From NCBI GenBank assembly GCA_947624485.1, contig CANQKM010000001.1, positions 124,001 to 188,000 of the forward strand: a stretch of 64,000 bases of DNA, in the 5' to 3' direction. This DNA comes from an uncultured Clostridia bacterium (GTDB taxonomy: Bacteria > Bacillota > Clostridia > UBA1381). Below the pieces are notes generated by a model. It searched no databases. It had not been told where the DNA came from and was given only the letters and a program-made list of their open reading frames with translations. Positions within the stretch are counted from its first letter, which is position 1. Each line of letters begins with the position of its first letter. The translations under genes were made by a program, and so were the position numbers. Of the stretch, positions 1-8,489 are shown piece after piece.

Positions 1-893
1 TGAGAGAGTATCCGTCGGAAATCCCGACGCCGGGCGATGAGCCTACACCGGAAGCAACACCCGAGCCGACACCCGAACCTACTCCCGAACCTACTCCCGA
101 ACCGACACCCGAACCTACGCTTCCCCCGCTTCCGTCGGGCAGTGAGATAGATGTTACAGGCGGTTACGCTTACATCTTCGGTTATGAACCGGATAGAATC
201 CAGATGGTATGGGTTGACGATGAAGAAGGCGGTCACACAGACTGGGATATCGAAGTAAGAATGGCTCCGACAGACGCTGTAACAAGAGAGCAGGTTGCGG
301 CTATGATTATGAGAATGATCGATCAGAGCTACGACACAAAGAATGCAAATTACGCGGTTACGCCCAATATGGAGCAGCACGCAGGCACATGGTACGAGAG
401 AGGTCTTGCATATCTCGCAAGCAAGGGTACGTTTGACGGCATAGAGTCCGTTGACATCGGTCCCGTTACGAGAGGCGAGGTTGCGAAGCTTGTTGCGTTC
501 GGTCTTAACCTTACAGACACAACCGAGACGACATTTGCCGACATCGAAAACAGTCCGTATAAGCAGTATATCGAAATCATGAACGCTTACGGCTACATGA
601 ACGGTGACAGCGAAACGGAGTTCGCTCCCGACAGAATTATGAACAGAGCTGAGTTCTGCTCGATGTTCAACAACATCATCGGCAGAAACGATATGGGACT
701 TGAGGCACAGGACGGTTCGATCGTTACACCGCAGACCTACTACCTCGTAGACCTTCCCGAAGGAGAATGGTACACGGACATCATGCTTAAGGCTACAAGC
801 GCGTATGACGATGATGGTCTCATAGACGTAGACACAAGACTTTCAAATATCAGAAATATACTTGACCACTACGATTCGCAGAACATTGCATAA
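1..893 (+). CDS. SLH-domain surface protein, 5' end outside window
   Basis: This is the C-terminal part of a secreted cell-surface protein; the frame is open from base 3 of the window, so the true start lies upstream. It begins with a PT-rich linker made of repeats of the type (T/E)PEPTPEP, which usually spans the cell wall. A block of S-layer-homology type follows, with pieces such as VTREQVAAMIMRMIDQ, GTWYERGLAYLASKG and VTRGEVAKLVAFGL. SLH repeats normally bind pyruvylated secondary wall polymer and anchor the protein. The last 230 residues are clearly homologous, block for block, to the C-terminus of the next gene at 1121, so the two are tandem paralogues. The N-terminal functional part is not in the window. 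The gene ends just before a strong terminator. Confidence 0.85.
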   Translation, partial: REYPSEIPTPGDEPTPEATPEPTPEPTPEPTPEPTPEPTLPPLPSGSEIDVTGGYAYIFGYEPDRIQMVWVDDEEGGHTDWDIEVRMAPTDAVTREQVAAMIMRMIDQSYDTKNANYAVTPNMEQHAGTWYERGLAYLASKGTFDGIESVDIGPVTRGEVAKLVAFGLNLTDTTETTFADIENSPYKQYIEIMNAYGYMNGDSETEFAPDRIMNRAEFCSMFNNIIGRNDMGLEAQDGSIVTPQTYYLVDLPEGEWYTDIMLKATSAYDDDGLIDVDTRLSNIRNILDHYDSQNIA

Positions 894-910
894 TCGAAAA
901 ATGAAACCTA

Positions 911-942
911 AAAGACCTTCGGTTTATACCGAAGGTCTTTTT
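911..942 (+). terminator. Rho-independent terminator
   Basis: A perfect stem, AAAGACCTTCGGT paired with ACCGAAGGTCTTT around a short TATA-type loop, is followed by a T run. It sits 17 bases after the first SLH gene and separates it from the paralogue downstream. Confidence 0.9.
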
Positions 943-1045
943 GTGTGAAAACGGTATAAAAGTCCATTATATATACAATATGTATAATTCCTAAGCATAG
1001 TTTGTATGCAAAACGGAGAAATTCAAATATTTGTAATATGCGGTA

Positions 1046-1074
1046 TTGCACTTGAATTTTATAAGGAGTATAAT
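1046..1074 (+). promoter_or_regulatory. Sigma-A promoter for the second SLH gene
   Basis: TTGCAC (1046-1051) and TATAAT (1069-1074) are separated by 17 bases. Transcription would start near 1081, leaving a leader of about 40 bases. The ribosome site AAGGAGG at 1109-1115 lies 5 bases before the ATG. Confidence 0.75.
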
Positions 1075-1120
1075 GAATATATATAGTTTAACCATATGAC
1101 AATGAGATAAGGAGGACAAA

Positions 1121-3154
1121 ATGAAAAAAATAATTGCGGCTTTTGCCGCTGTCGCGATGCTCGCGGCACAGACTGCGGTGTTTGCCGCTGCGCCGGCTGA
1201 TTATGACGGTTCGCCGTATGACGGTTACCCCGTTATATCAAAGGACAGCGACGGTGAAATCAACCTTGCCGTTATCGCAAACGGCGACGTAAAAATCGGC
1301 AACACAATGCAGATTGACGGTTCTGTTTACTCAAACGGAACAATATACGCGAGAAACGGTGCGGGCAACGTCATTAACGGTATGTTTATTTCCGGCACGA
1401 ACAACGAAACACAATATGTTTCGGAATGGTCACAGGACGATTCGGGCAGTTGGGTGGAGAAAAAAACATATCTTGACGGCTACTATCTCTTAAATCAAGA
1501 TAATGACGAGTTATTCAACGGTCAAGACAGCGCCACATACGGAACAAAACCCGAATACCAAACGGCTGTTAACGACGGCGCGACAAGCTTTGACTATGAA
1601 TATGAGCCGTTCGAGGTTCCGACTGCGCCCGAATATAAAAATGACAATGTTTGGGGCGCGTCGGCAGAATTTAACGTTTACAACACCAATAAGCCCGCGA
1701 ATAAGCAGCACACCTTTAAGGAGAGCGCATATGTAAAAGACGCGTTCATAAACGGCGGCTGGGGACACGCTATTATTGTTGATACCACGAAGGGCGACGT
1801 AAATCTTATCATTGACACGATCAACGACCTTTCCGGAACGATCAACATCCAGGTAGTCGGAGATCATGAGGCGTATATTTACTTTAACAATTACAAGAAT
1901 ACCGACGCATGGAATTCGTATTTCATCAACCGTAACAACCAAGCCGACGCTAAGTATTATCAGGATTATCCCGTAGACGGCGCGGCTGACCACACGCATG
2001 TATTCTTTAACGGCGACGATGTTGTGTTCGCTCATGACCAGATAAGCGCCAAGGATATTCACGTAAATGCTAAGAGAGTTGAAATTTCGGGCGCGACAAA
2101 GTTCTACAGCGACCTTTACACAAATGCCGAGGAGCTTGAAATTACCGGAGGAACGACTGTTGTAAGAGGTACGGTTTCCGCGCCTTACGCCGCATCCAAG
2201 GTAGTTGATTCTGGCAGACTTGAGGGACAGCTTATTACAAACACGCTAGAAATCAACGGCGCGGGCAGCATTATATGGAAGACCGACGCGGCTGAAAAGG
2301 AGATTGTTGAACCCACGGCTGAGCCTACTGTGGAGCCTACCGTTGAACCTACGGCAGAACCCGCTCCCGAGCCTGAAAAAGAGCCGCTTCCGTCCGGCAA
2401 GCCGATCGACCTTTCCGGCGCGGAATATGCGTATATATTCGGTTACGAACCCGCAATCCACCGTGTAACAGTGACTGACGAGGAAGGTAACGAGACAGGT
2501 GCATGGGACGTTCAGATTGAGGTAGGACCTAACGACAAGGTTACAAGAGAGCAAATTGCCGCGATGATCATGAGAATGATAGACCAGAAGTACGACACAA
2601 TCGGTGTTGAATATCCGGTTACCGCGAATATTGCTTCTCACGAGGGAACATGGTACGAGAGAGGACTTGCGTACCTTGCAAGCACGGGTGCGTTTGACGG
2701 TATGGATGAGGTAACTCTCGGCCCCGTTACGCGCGGTGAGGTTGCAAAGCTCGTTGTATACGGACTTAATCTGACGGAGACCGGTGAAACGTCGCTTACG
2801 GATATTGCAGACAGCCCGTACAAACCCTACATTGAGATTATGAATACTTACGGCTATATGCAAGGTCATGACGACGGCACGTTCGCGCCGAACGAATATA
2901 TGACAAGAGCGCAGTTCTGCTCGATGTTCAACCAAATTCTTGACAGGGAAGACGCGCCGCTCGAATCTAAGAACGGTATACAGATTACTCCGGAGACATA
3001 TTATTTCACCGACATATTCGAGGGTGAATGGTACACGCCGGTAATACTTCGCGCGACGAGCGCATACGATGCGGACGGCTATGTTGACATTGAAACGAGA
3101 CTTTCAAATATCAGAAACACGCTCGATGCTTACGATTCACAAAAGCTGTTCTAA
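1121..3154 (+). CDS. Secreted SLH-domain surface protein
   Basis: The 677-residue protein starts with a clear signal peptide (MKKIIAAFAAVAMLAA, cleaved near VFA-AA). Residues about 30-390 form a large extracellular domain rich in short beta-type repeats such as ANGDVKIGNTMQIDGSVYSNG and, further on, VNAKRVEISG and EELEITGG. This resembles a beta-helix or bactofilin-like fold, but I cannot assign it to a named family. An EPTAEPTVEPT-type linker lies at about 395-425, and SLH-type repeats follow to the end, including the canonical GTFAPNEYMTRAQFCSMF. The SLH part is homologous to the preceding gene. The likely role is as a wall-anchored surface structural or binding protein. It has its own promoter and terminator, so it is monocistronic. 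Confidence 0.85.
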   Translation: MKKIIAAFAAVAMLAAQTAVFAAAPADYDGSPYDGYPVISKDSDGEINLAVIANGDVKIGNTMQIDGSVYSNGTIYARNGAGNVINGMFISGTNNETQYVSEWSQDDSGSWVEKKTYLDGYYLLNQDNDELFNGQDSATYGTKPEYQTAVNDGATSFDYEYEPFEVPTAPEYKNDNVWGASAEFNVYNTNKPANKQHTFKESAYVKDAFINGGWGHAIIVDTTKGDVNLIIDTINDLSGTINIQVVGDHEAYIYFNNYKNTDAWNSYFINRNNQADAKYYQDYPVDGAADHTHVFFNGDDVVFAHDQISAKDIHVNAKRVEISGATKFYSDLYTNAEELEITGGTTVVRGTVSAPYAASKVVDSGRLEGQLITNTLEINGAGSIIWKTDAAEKEIVEPTAEPTVEPTVEPTAEPAPEPEKEPLPSGKPIDLSGAEYAYIFGYEPAIHRVTVTDEEGNETGAWDVQIEVGPNDKVTREQIAAMIMRMIDQKYDTIGVEYPVTANIASHEGTWYERGLAYLASTGAFDGMDEVTLGPVTRGEVAKLVVYGLNLTETGETSLTDIADSPYKPYIEIMNTYGYMQGHDDGTFAPNEYMTRAQFCSMFNQILDREDAPLESKNGIQITPETYYFTDIFEGEWYTPVILRATSAYDADGYVDIETRLSNIRNTLDAYDSQKLF

Positions 3155-3163
3155 AGCAAAACA

Positions 3164-3197
3164 AAAAATACCTAACCTGCGGGTTAGGTATTTTTTT
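3164..3197. terminator. Bidirectional terminator between convergent genes
   Basis: AAAAATACCTAACC pairs with GGGTTAGGTATTTTT around a TGC loop. The A tract and T tract on either side make it work for both the SLH gene on plus and nfnB on minus. Confidence 0.85.
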
Positions 3198-3207
3198 GTT
3201 CTTGTAT

Positions 3208-4599
3208 TCAGCTTTGAATTTCTTTATCTATCGCTTCAGCTGCGGCCTTACCCGCGCCCATCGCGAGTATAACCGTCGCCGCACCCGTTACAACGTCGCC
3301 GCCGGCGTATACGTGGTCGCGCGACGTTTTGCCTGTCGCTTCGTCCGCTATTATGCAGCCCTTGCGGTTTGTTTCAAGTCCCTTTGTCGTCTTTCTTATA
3401 AGCGGGTTCGGAGTTTGACCGATTGCCACGATAACAGTATCGATATCGAGTATCTCCTCGCTGCCCTCAACGGGTACAGGTCTGCGTCTGCCGCTGTCGT
3501 CAGGCTCGCCGAGTTCCATATGTATTACCTCGATATTTGTCACCCAGCCGTCCTCGTTGCCGATAAATCTTGTCGGGTTCTGCAGCAGCTTAAATATAAT
3601 ACCCTCTTCCTCGGCGTGGTGAACCTCCTCGGCTCTTGCGGGAAGCTCCTCCTTGCCGCGTCTGTACACGATATACACGTTCTCCGCGCCGAGACGCTTC
3701 GCACTTCTCGCGGCGTCCATAGCAACGTTGCCGCCGCCGAGTACCGCGACATTTTTGCCGACATACACAGGCGTGTCGTATTCGGGGAACTTGTAACCCT
3801 TCATCAGATTTATTCTCGTAAGGAACTCGTTCGCGCTGTACACACCGTTAAGGCTTTCGCCCTCAATACCCATGAAAGAGGGGAGACCTGCGCCGCTGCC
3901 GATATAAACAGCGTCGTAACCCATCTCGTCAAACAGCTCGTCTATCATTATCGTCTTGCCGATAATAACATTCGTCTGAATATCAACGCCCATAGCGCGC
4001 AGATTATCGATTTCCTTCTGCACGATATCCTTCGGCAGTCTGAACTCCGGTATGCCGTACATAAGCACGCCGCCCGCCGTGTGGAACGCCTCATAAACCG
4101 TCACCTTATAGCCGCGCTTCGCAAGGTCGCCGGCAGCCGTAAGTCCCGATGGGCCGCTTCCGACAACGGCAACCTTTTTGCCGTTCCACTCCGGCACTTC
4201 TATTTTATCTTCCACGTGCTGCATATGCCAGTCAGCCGCGAAACGCTCAAGCCTGCCGATACCGACGCTTTCCTGCTTGATACCGCGCACGCACTTCGCC
4301 TCGCACTGCTTCTCCTGCGGACACACTCTGCCGCATACGGCGGGGAGAGCGTTCGTTTCCTTGATCTTCTGATACGCGCCCTCAAAATCACCCTCGGCTA
4401 TGCGCTCGATAAACTCGGGTATTTTAACGCTTACGGGGCAGCCCTGCATACAAGGTCTGTTTTTGCAGTTAAGGCATCTCTTAGCCTCGTCTATAGCCAT
4501 TTCCTCGGTGTAGCCCGTTGTTACCTCGAGGAAGTTCTTATTTCTCTCATTGGGACATTGCTCCGGCATCGGATTTTTGTCCGGTCTCATATTAGGCAT
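3208..4599 (-). CDS. nfnB: NfnB / GltA-like FAD-NADPH oxidoreductase
   Basis: 463 residues. Two cysteine clusters near the N-terminus (CLNCKNRPCMQGCP and CGRVCPQEKQCEAKC, about residues 42-105) bind [4Fe-4S] centres. An FAD Rossmann motif (VVGSGPSGLTAAG, about 144) and an NADPH Rossmann motif (AVLGGGNVAMDAARS) follow, and GGDVVTGAATVILAMGAGK closes the FAD site. This is the glutamate-synthase-small-subunit/NfnB family. Because it lies directly downstream of an NfnA-type gene and no glutamate synthase large subunit is nearby, I read it as the large subunit of the bifurcating NADH-dependent ferredoxin:NADP oxidoreductase. The start at 4599 has a TAAGGAGG site 9 bases upstream and begins 4 bases after the nfnA stop; an upstream start at 4674 would overlap nfnA by 70 bases. 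GltA of NADPH glutamate synthase is the alternative. Confidence 0.88.
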   Translation of the reverse strand: MPNMRPDKNPMPEQCPNERNKNFLEVTTGYTEEMAIDEAKRCLNCKNRPCMQGCPVSVKIPEFIERIAEGDFEGAYQKIKETNALPAVCGRVCPQEKQCEAKCVRGIKQESVGIGRLERFAADWHMQHVEDKIEVPEWNGKKVAVVGSGPSGLTAAGDLAKRGYKVTVYEAFHTAGGVLMYGIPEFRLPKDIVQKEIDNLRAMGVDIQTNVIIGKTIMIDELFDEMGYDAVYIGSGAGLPSFMGIEGESLNGVYSANEFLTRINLMKGYKFPEYDTPVYVGKNVAVLGGGNVAMDAARSAKRLGAENVYIVYRRGKEELPARAEEVHHAEEEGIIFKLLQNPTRFIGNEDGWVTNIEVIHMELGEPDDSGRRRPVPVEGSEEILDIDTVIVAIGQTPNPLIRKTTKGLETNRKGCIIADEATGKTSRDHVYAGGDVVTGAATVILAMGAGKAAAEAIDKEIQS

Positions 4600-4603
4600 A
4601 GTC

Positions 4604-5455
4604 TCAATCCTCCTTATTTGTTCTGCCGATACGGCAATGACCTTCGGCGCACGACCTTTTCTCATAGTCCGCAAACATTCTTCCGCGCTTCATAGCGCTG
4701 TCCCAGTCGACCTTGTGACCGTCGAAGTCGGGGCCGTCAACGCACGCGAACTTCGTCTCGCTGCCGACGATAACGCGGCAGCCGCCGCACATTCCTGTGC
4801 CGTCTATCATTACGGGGTTCATCGAAACCATTGTCGGTATGCCGTAAGGCTCTGTCACCTTGCACACAAACTTCATCATAACGAGCGGACCTATCGCGAT
4901 TACCTCGTCAAACTTTTCGCCCGCGTCAATCTCCTTTTGAAGCATATCGGTAACAAAACCCTTGTTGCCGTTTGAACCGTCGTCGGTCGCGATAATGAGC
5001 TTATCCGCGACTTCCTTAAGTTCGTCCTCAAGAATGATAAGCTCCTTGTTCCTAAAGCCGGTGATAACCGTAACGTTCGCGCCAAGCTTGTGAAGCTTCT
5101 TAGCCTGAGGATACGCTATCGCCGTACCGAGACCGCCGCCTATCACGGCAACCTTCTTCTTACCCTCGAGCGGAGTAGGCGTGCCGAGCGGACCTGCGAA
5201 GTCAAGCAGATATTCGCCCGCCTCAACCTTCGATAAATCCTGCGTCGTTTTTCCGACAATCTGAACGATTATCGTAACGGTGCCTTTTTCGCGGTCATAG
5301 TCGTTGATAGTGAACGGCACTCTCTCGCCGTACTCGTCAATTCTCAAAATAATGAACTGACCGGGTTCAGCCTTTTTCGCGATTAAAGGCGCTTCAACCT
5401 CCATAAGGAAGATCGTCGGGTTTAAAACCTCTTTTCTTACTACCTTGTAAGCCAT
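4604..5455 (-). CDS. nfnA: NfnA: FAD / [2Fe-2S] ferredoxin-NADP reductase subunit
   Basis: 283 residues of the PyrK/SudB-like ferredoxin reductase family. The N-terminal half is the FAD-binding beta-barrel (PGQFIILRIDEYGERVPFTI), the middle is the NAD-binding domain (VAVIGGGLGTAIAYP), and a C-terminal cysteine cluster (GTGMCGGCRVIVGSETKFACVDGP) would hold a [2Fe-2S] centre. Together with nfnB it would form NfnAB, which couples exergonic NADP reduction by NADH to reduction by ferredoxin and so balances NADH, NADPH and ferredoxin in anaerobes. The AGAGGTG ribosome site lies 6 bases before the ATG. Sulfide dehydrogenase beta is the older name for similar proteins. Confidence 0.88.
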   Translation of the reverse strand: MAYKVVRKEVLNPTIFLMEVEAPLIAKKAEPGQFIILRIDEYGERVPFTINDYDREKGTVTIIVQIVGKTTQDLSKVEAGEYLLDFAGPLGTPTPLEGKKKVAVIGGGLGTAIAYPQAKKLHKLGANVTVITGFRNKELIILEDELKEVADKLIIATDDGSNGNKGFVTDMLQKEIDAGEKFDEVIAIGPLVMMKFVCKVTEPYGIPTMVSMNPVMIDGTGMCGGCRVIVGSETKFACVDGPDFDGHKVDWDSAMKRGRMFADYEKRSCAEGHCRIGRTNKED

Positions 5456-5502
5456 TTATTTCACCTCTGTAAAAAAATTCACGTTTTTTCGCTTCACCTT
5501 TT

Positions 5503-5531
5503 ATGATAACATATTATCATGTTTTTTTCAA
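5503..5531 (-). promoter_or_regulatory. nfnAB promoter overlapping a palindrome
   Basis: On the minus strand TTGAAA (5531-5526) and TATCAT (5508-5503) are 17 bases apart. The spacer and -10 coincide with the perfect inverted repeat ATGATAA-CATA-TTATCAT at 5503-5520, which also covers the rluA-type stop codon. A repressor or activator could bind there, but this is inference. Confidence 0.5.
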
Positions 5532-6431
5532 TGCTTTTTGACTTACTTTTTTGATAAATTCTTCCATATCTGTCGGAATTTTGCTTGTAAATTCAATCAC
5601 ATTTCCGTTTACGGGGTGCGTAAAGCGTATAAAGCTCGAATGAAGCATCTGACGGGGAACAAGAGTTTTGTTTTCCACTCCGTACAGCCAGTCGCCCGCG
5701 AGCGGATGATCTATATGCGCCATGTGTACGCGTATCTGATGCGTGCGCCCCGTTTCAAGCGACATTTCAAGCACCGTATAATCGCCGAGCCTGTCAATAA
5801 CCTTATAATGCGTCACAGCCTCGTGACCTGCCGCGCTAACGCACCGCTCGATCTCGCTGCCTTCCTTTCGAGCGATCGGCGCGTTCACCGTTCCGTCCTC
5901 CGCAACATCGCCGCATACGACGCATATATATTTTCTCCGCAGCTCACCCTCGGAAATTTCATCGGCGAGACGCGCGTGCGCGTAACTGTTTTTCGCGACT
6001 GCCATAAGCCCCGACGTGTCCTTGTCGAGACGGTTCACCGCGCGGAACAGGTGTTCCTCGCCGCGCGACATGTAGTGGTACATAACCGCGTTCGCGAGCG
6101 AGTTCTCATAATTTCCGACAGATATGTGCGTCGGCATGGCGGGCGGCTTGTTCACAATTAAAACGTCCTCGTCCTCGTACACAATATCGATCGGTATGTT
6201 CACGGGTACAATATTCTCCGACGCTTTATCGCGCATCGTCACCGTCACCACGTCGCCCGACTTTACCGTATCGATTGTTCTTATATGACTGCCGTTCAGC
6301 TTAAGACCGTCGGGCGCGAGCCTAAGCTCCTTTATTAGCGACGTTGACATCTGAAAATGCCGCCGCAGCACAGTCATAACCGTTTCACCGTCAAACTGCG
6401 GCTCGACGGCGTATTCAAGCACCCGTTCCAT
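5517..6431 (-). CDS. RluA-family pseudouridine synthase
   Basis: 304 residues. The N-terminal ~75 residues look like a degenerate S4 RNA-binding module (SLIKELRLAPDGLKLNG, VKSGDVVTVTM). The catalytic signature HxxRLDxxTSG appears as AVNRLDKDTSGLMAVAKN, with the catalytic aspartate, followed by LETGRTHQIRVHMAHIDHPLAGD. It isomerises uridine to pseudouridine in rRNA or tRNA; the exact site (RluD-like or other) cannot be told from sequence. Its start overlaps the stop of the CpXC gene by one base (TGATG), so translation is coupled. The stop lies inside the palindrome of the nfnA promoter. Confidence 0.88.
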   Translation of the reverse strand: MERVLEYAVEPQFDGETVMTVLRRHFQMSTSLIKELRLAPDGLKLNGSHIRTIDTVKSGDVVTVTMRDKASENIVPVNIPIDIVYEDEDVLIVNKPPAMPTHISVGNYENSLANAVMYHYMSRGEEHLFRAVNRLDKDTSGLMAVAKNSYAHARLADEISEGELRRKYICVVCGDVAEDGTVNAPIARKEGSEIERCVSAAGHEAVTHYKVIDRLGDYTVLEMSLETGRTHQIRVHMAHIDHPLAGDWLYGVENKTLVPRQMLHSSFIRFTHPVNGNVIEFTSKIPTDMEEFIKKVSQKALKKT

Positions 6432-7096
6432 CAGTTGTTAAAGCCCTGCAAAAGCTTTGTCGCATACGCGCCGTCAACCTGCTCCCAGTCGAAGCTGTAC
6501 GGCTTAACGCCCGATTCGCGCAGACTTGTATCGACCGTTTCGTACGTTGCAATCGGCACGCGGGAGGTGTACGTCTGATTTTCCCTCGCGTCGTATATCA
6601 TAAACTCTATCTCGTCGCCGTCGCGCTTACCGAAGCGGCATACCCTGTCAACGCTCTTGTCAACGTCCTGCGACAAAATCATCAGTTTTATCATCTCGAC
6701 CGTTTTATCGTTCATGCCGTTGTCGAAAATCAATATCTTTTCCAAAAGCTCGTTATAGTCGGTCACGAACCGCAGATTGTAGCCCTCGAGGTTACTAAGC
6801 TCGCCCGACTCCTTCGATGTTTTTCTGATATTGTCGAAAAGCTGTGACTTTAATATCGGATCATGGCACGGCGAAAACGAAATCATAAGCCGCTTTTCCT
6901 CGTCGTGGTAGAGCATCGGCGTCGGCATAAGCGCCGCGTGACCGCACGACGGACAGCGGAACATATTAACCTGACCGCGCAGCAAATCCTGCTTTAAATC
7001 CACGCTGTCGCTCACCGTGACGGAGTTCCAGACGGTCACGTCCGTCATCTGCCCGCACTTCGGGCAGCGCACGTTTTGTTTTGAATTAAGACTCAT
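6431..7096 (-). CDS. CpXC-domain zinc-ribbon protein
   Basis: 221 residues. The N-terminus carries two CPxC pairs (VRCPKCGQMTDV and MFRCPSCGHAALM, about 35 residues apart), the hallmark of the CpXC family and a probable structural zinc site. The remainder is a conserved alpha/beta region with no catalytic motif that I can name. The function of the family is unknown. It overlaps the upstream methionine gamma-lyase-like gene by 4 bases (ATGA) and the downstream pseudouridine synthase by one base, so the three are almost certainly one transcript. Confidence 0.75.
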   Translation of the reverse strand: MSLNSKQNVRCPKCGQMTDVTVWNSVTVSDSVDLKQDLLRGQVNMFRCPSCGHAALMPTPMLYHDEEKRLMISFSPCHDPILKSQLFDNIRKTSKESGELSNLEGYNLRFVTDYNELLEKILIFDNGMNDKTVEMIKLMILSQDVDKSVDRVCRFGKRDGDEIEFMIYDARENQTYTSRVPIATYETVDTSLRESGVKPYSFDWEQVDGAYATKLLQGFNN

Positions 7097-8382
7097 TTAC
7101 TCTCAGCCTTCCTTATCATATTATCGGCGGCGACGATTATACCGAGCTTCGCGCTCTCATACGTAAGACCGCCCTGCATGTACGCGATATACGGCGGCTT
7201 AATAGGGCCGTCGGCGCTTAATTCTATCGACGCGCCCTGCGTGAACGCGCCCGCCGCCATTATAACCTTGTCACTGTAGCCGGGCATATCCCACGGTTCG
7301 GGCGTTACAAAGCTGTCGACCGGCGCGCCCTTCTGTATGCCCTGGCAGAACCGAATCAAATCGTCCTCGTTGCCGAACTTTACGGCTTGTATAATATCGT
7401 GGCGTATTTCATGCGGCTTCGGACTTACCTCGTAGCCGAGCTTTTCAAATACCGCGCTGCACAGTACAGCCGCCTTCATAGCCTGCGCCACCGTATGCGG
7501 CGCCATAAAAAGCCCCTGGTAAAGCTGACGGTTAAAGCCGAGCGACGCACCCGCCTCCTTGCCGATACCGACCGATGTCAGACGGTAAGCGCAAAGCTCA
7601 ACATACCGCTTTTTACCGGCAATATAACCGCCCGTAGGCGCAAGACCGCCGCCCGGGTTTTTAATGAGCGAGCCTGCTATAAGATCCGCGCCGTAATGCG
7701 TCGGTTCTTCAGTGTCGGCAAACTCGCCGTAGCAGTTATCCACAATACAAATCGTGTCGGGGGAGATGCCCTTTATAAATGAAATCAACTCGCCTATCTC
7801 CCTCGCGCTGTACGTCGGTCTGTCGCCGTAACCCTTGCTGCGCTGAATTGTCACCGCCTTGATCGGCTTTGACGTAAGAACCTCTTTTATCTTCTCAAAG
7901 TCAGGCATGCCGTCGCTTAAAAGGTCGGCTTCGATATAATCCACGCCGAAATCACATAGCGAGCCGTCGCCCGTCTTGCCGCCTATACCGATTACCTCCG
8001 TAAGCGTGTCGTACGGTCTGCCCGTGACGGCGAACAGCGTGTCACCGGGACGCAGCACAGCGAAAAGAGTCGTCGAAATGGTGTGTGTACCGGAAATAAA
8101 ATTGTGGCGCACAAGCGCGTCCTCCGCGCCGAATATATCGGCGTACACCTTATCGAGCGTGTCGCGCCCTATGTCGTCGTAGCCGTAGCCCGTAGTCGGC
8201 ATAAAGTGTGTGTCCGACACGCGGTTATCGGCAAACGCCTTCATAACGCGCAGCTGGTTTATTTCCGCAATCTCGTCTATCCGCGCGAAGCTCTCGCGAA
8301 CCCCGCGCTCAGCCTCGTCCACAATATTAAGCGTTTTCTCCGATATGCCGAAGCTGTCTTTTATATACGTGTTTTTATCCAT
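7093..8382 (-). CDS. Methionine gamma-lyase family PLP protein (YnbB-like)
   Basis: 429 residues of the cystathionine beta/gamma-lyase-like family long called aluminium-resistance protein. Visible features are FMPTTGYGYDDIGRD near the N-terminus, the PLP-binding region TICIVDNCYGEF and the lysine loop LIAGSLIKNPGGGLAPTGGYIAG, where the lysine would form the internal aldimine. It is predicted to act on a sulfur amino acid such as methionine or cystathionine; the substrate is unproven. The ATG at 8382 has AAAGGA 8 bases upstream and is preferred to a TTG two codons earlier. It is the first gene of the coupled trio. Confidence 0.8.
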   Translation of the reverse strand: MDKNTYIKDSFGISEKTLNIVDEAERGVRESFARIDEIAEINQLRVMKAFADNRVSDTHFMPTTGYGYDDIGRDTLDKVYADIFGAEDALVRHNFISGTHTISTTLFAVLRPGDTLFAVTGRPYDTLTEVIGIGGKTGDGSLCDFGVDYIEADLLSDGMPDFEKIKEVLTSKPIKAVTIQRSKGYGDRPTYSAREIGELISFIKGISPDTICIVDNCYGEFADTEEPTHYGADLIAGSLIKNPGGGLAPTGGYIAGKKRYVELCAYRLTSVGIGKEAGASLGFNRQLYQGLFMAPHTVAQAMKAAVLCSAVFEKLGYEVSPKPHEIRHDIIQAVKFGNEDDLIRFCQGIQKGAPVDSFVTPEPWDMPGYSDKVIMAAGAFTQGASIELSADGPIKPPYIAYMQGGLTYESAKLGIIVAADNMIRKAESK

Positions 8383-8447
8383 AACCAAAATCCTTTCGGT
8401 ATCGTATTAACCCAATAAGTATACCATTTATACCGCGCCGCGTCAAG

Positions 8448-8476
8448 AAAAAAGAACGCCGCTTTTTGCGGCGTTC
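8448..8476 (-). terminator. Terminator of rhaB
   Basis: GAACGCCGC (8454-8462) pairs with GCGGCGTTC (8468-8476). Read on the minus strand the stem is followed by CTTTTTTC, giving a typical intrinsic terminator 14 bases after the rhaB stop. Confidence 0.85.
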
Positions 8477-8489
8477 CGTGAGTAACACA

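Noticed and set aside
3196..4695. Long plus-strand open frame of about 499 codons
   Set aside because: It is antisense to nfnB, which has full family motifs, and its translation is Arg/His/Tyr-rich with no recognisable domain. It is a composition shadow.
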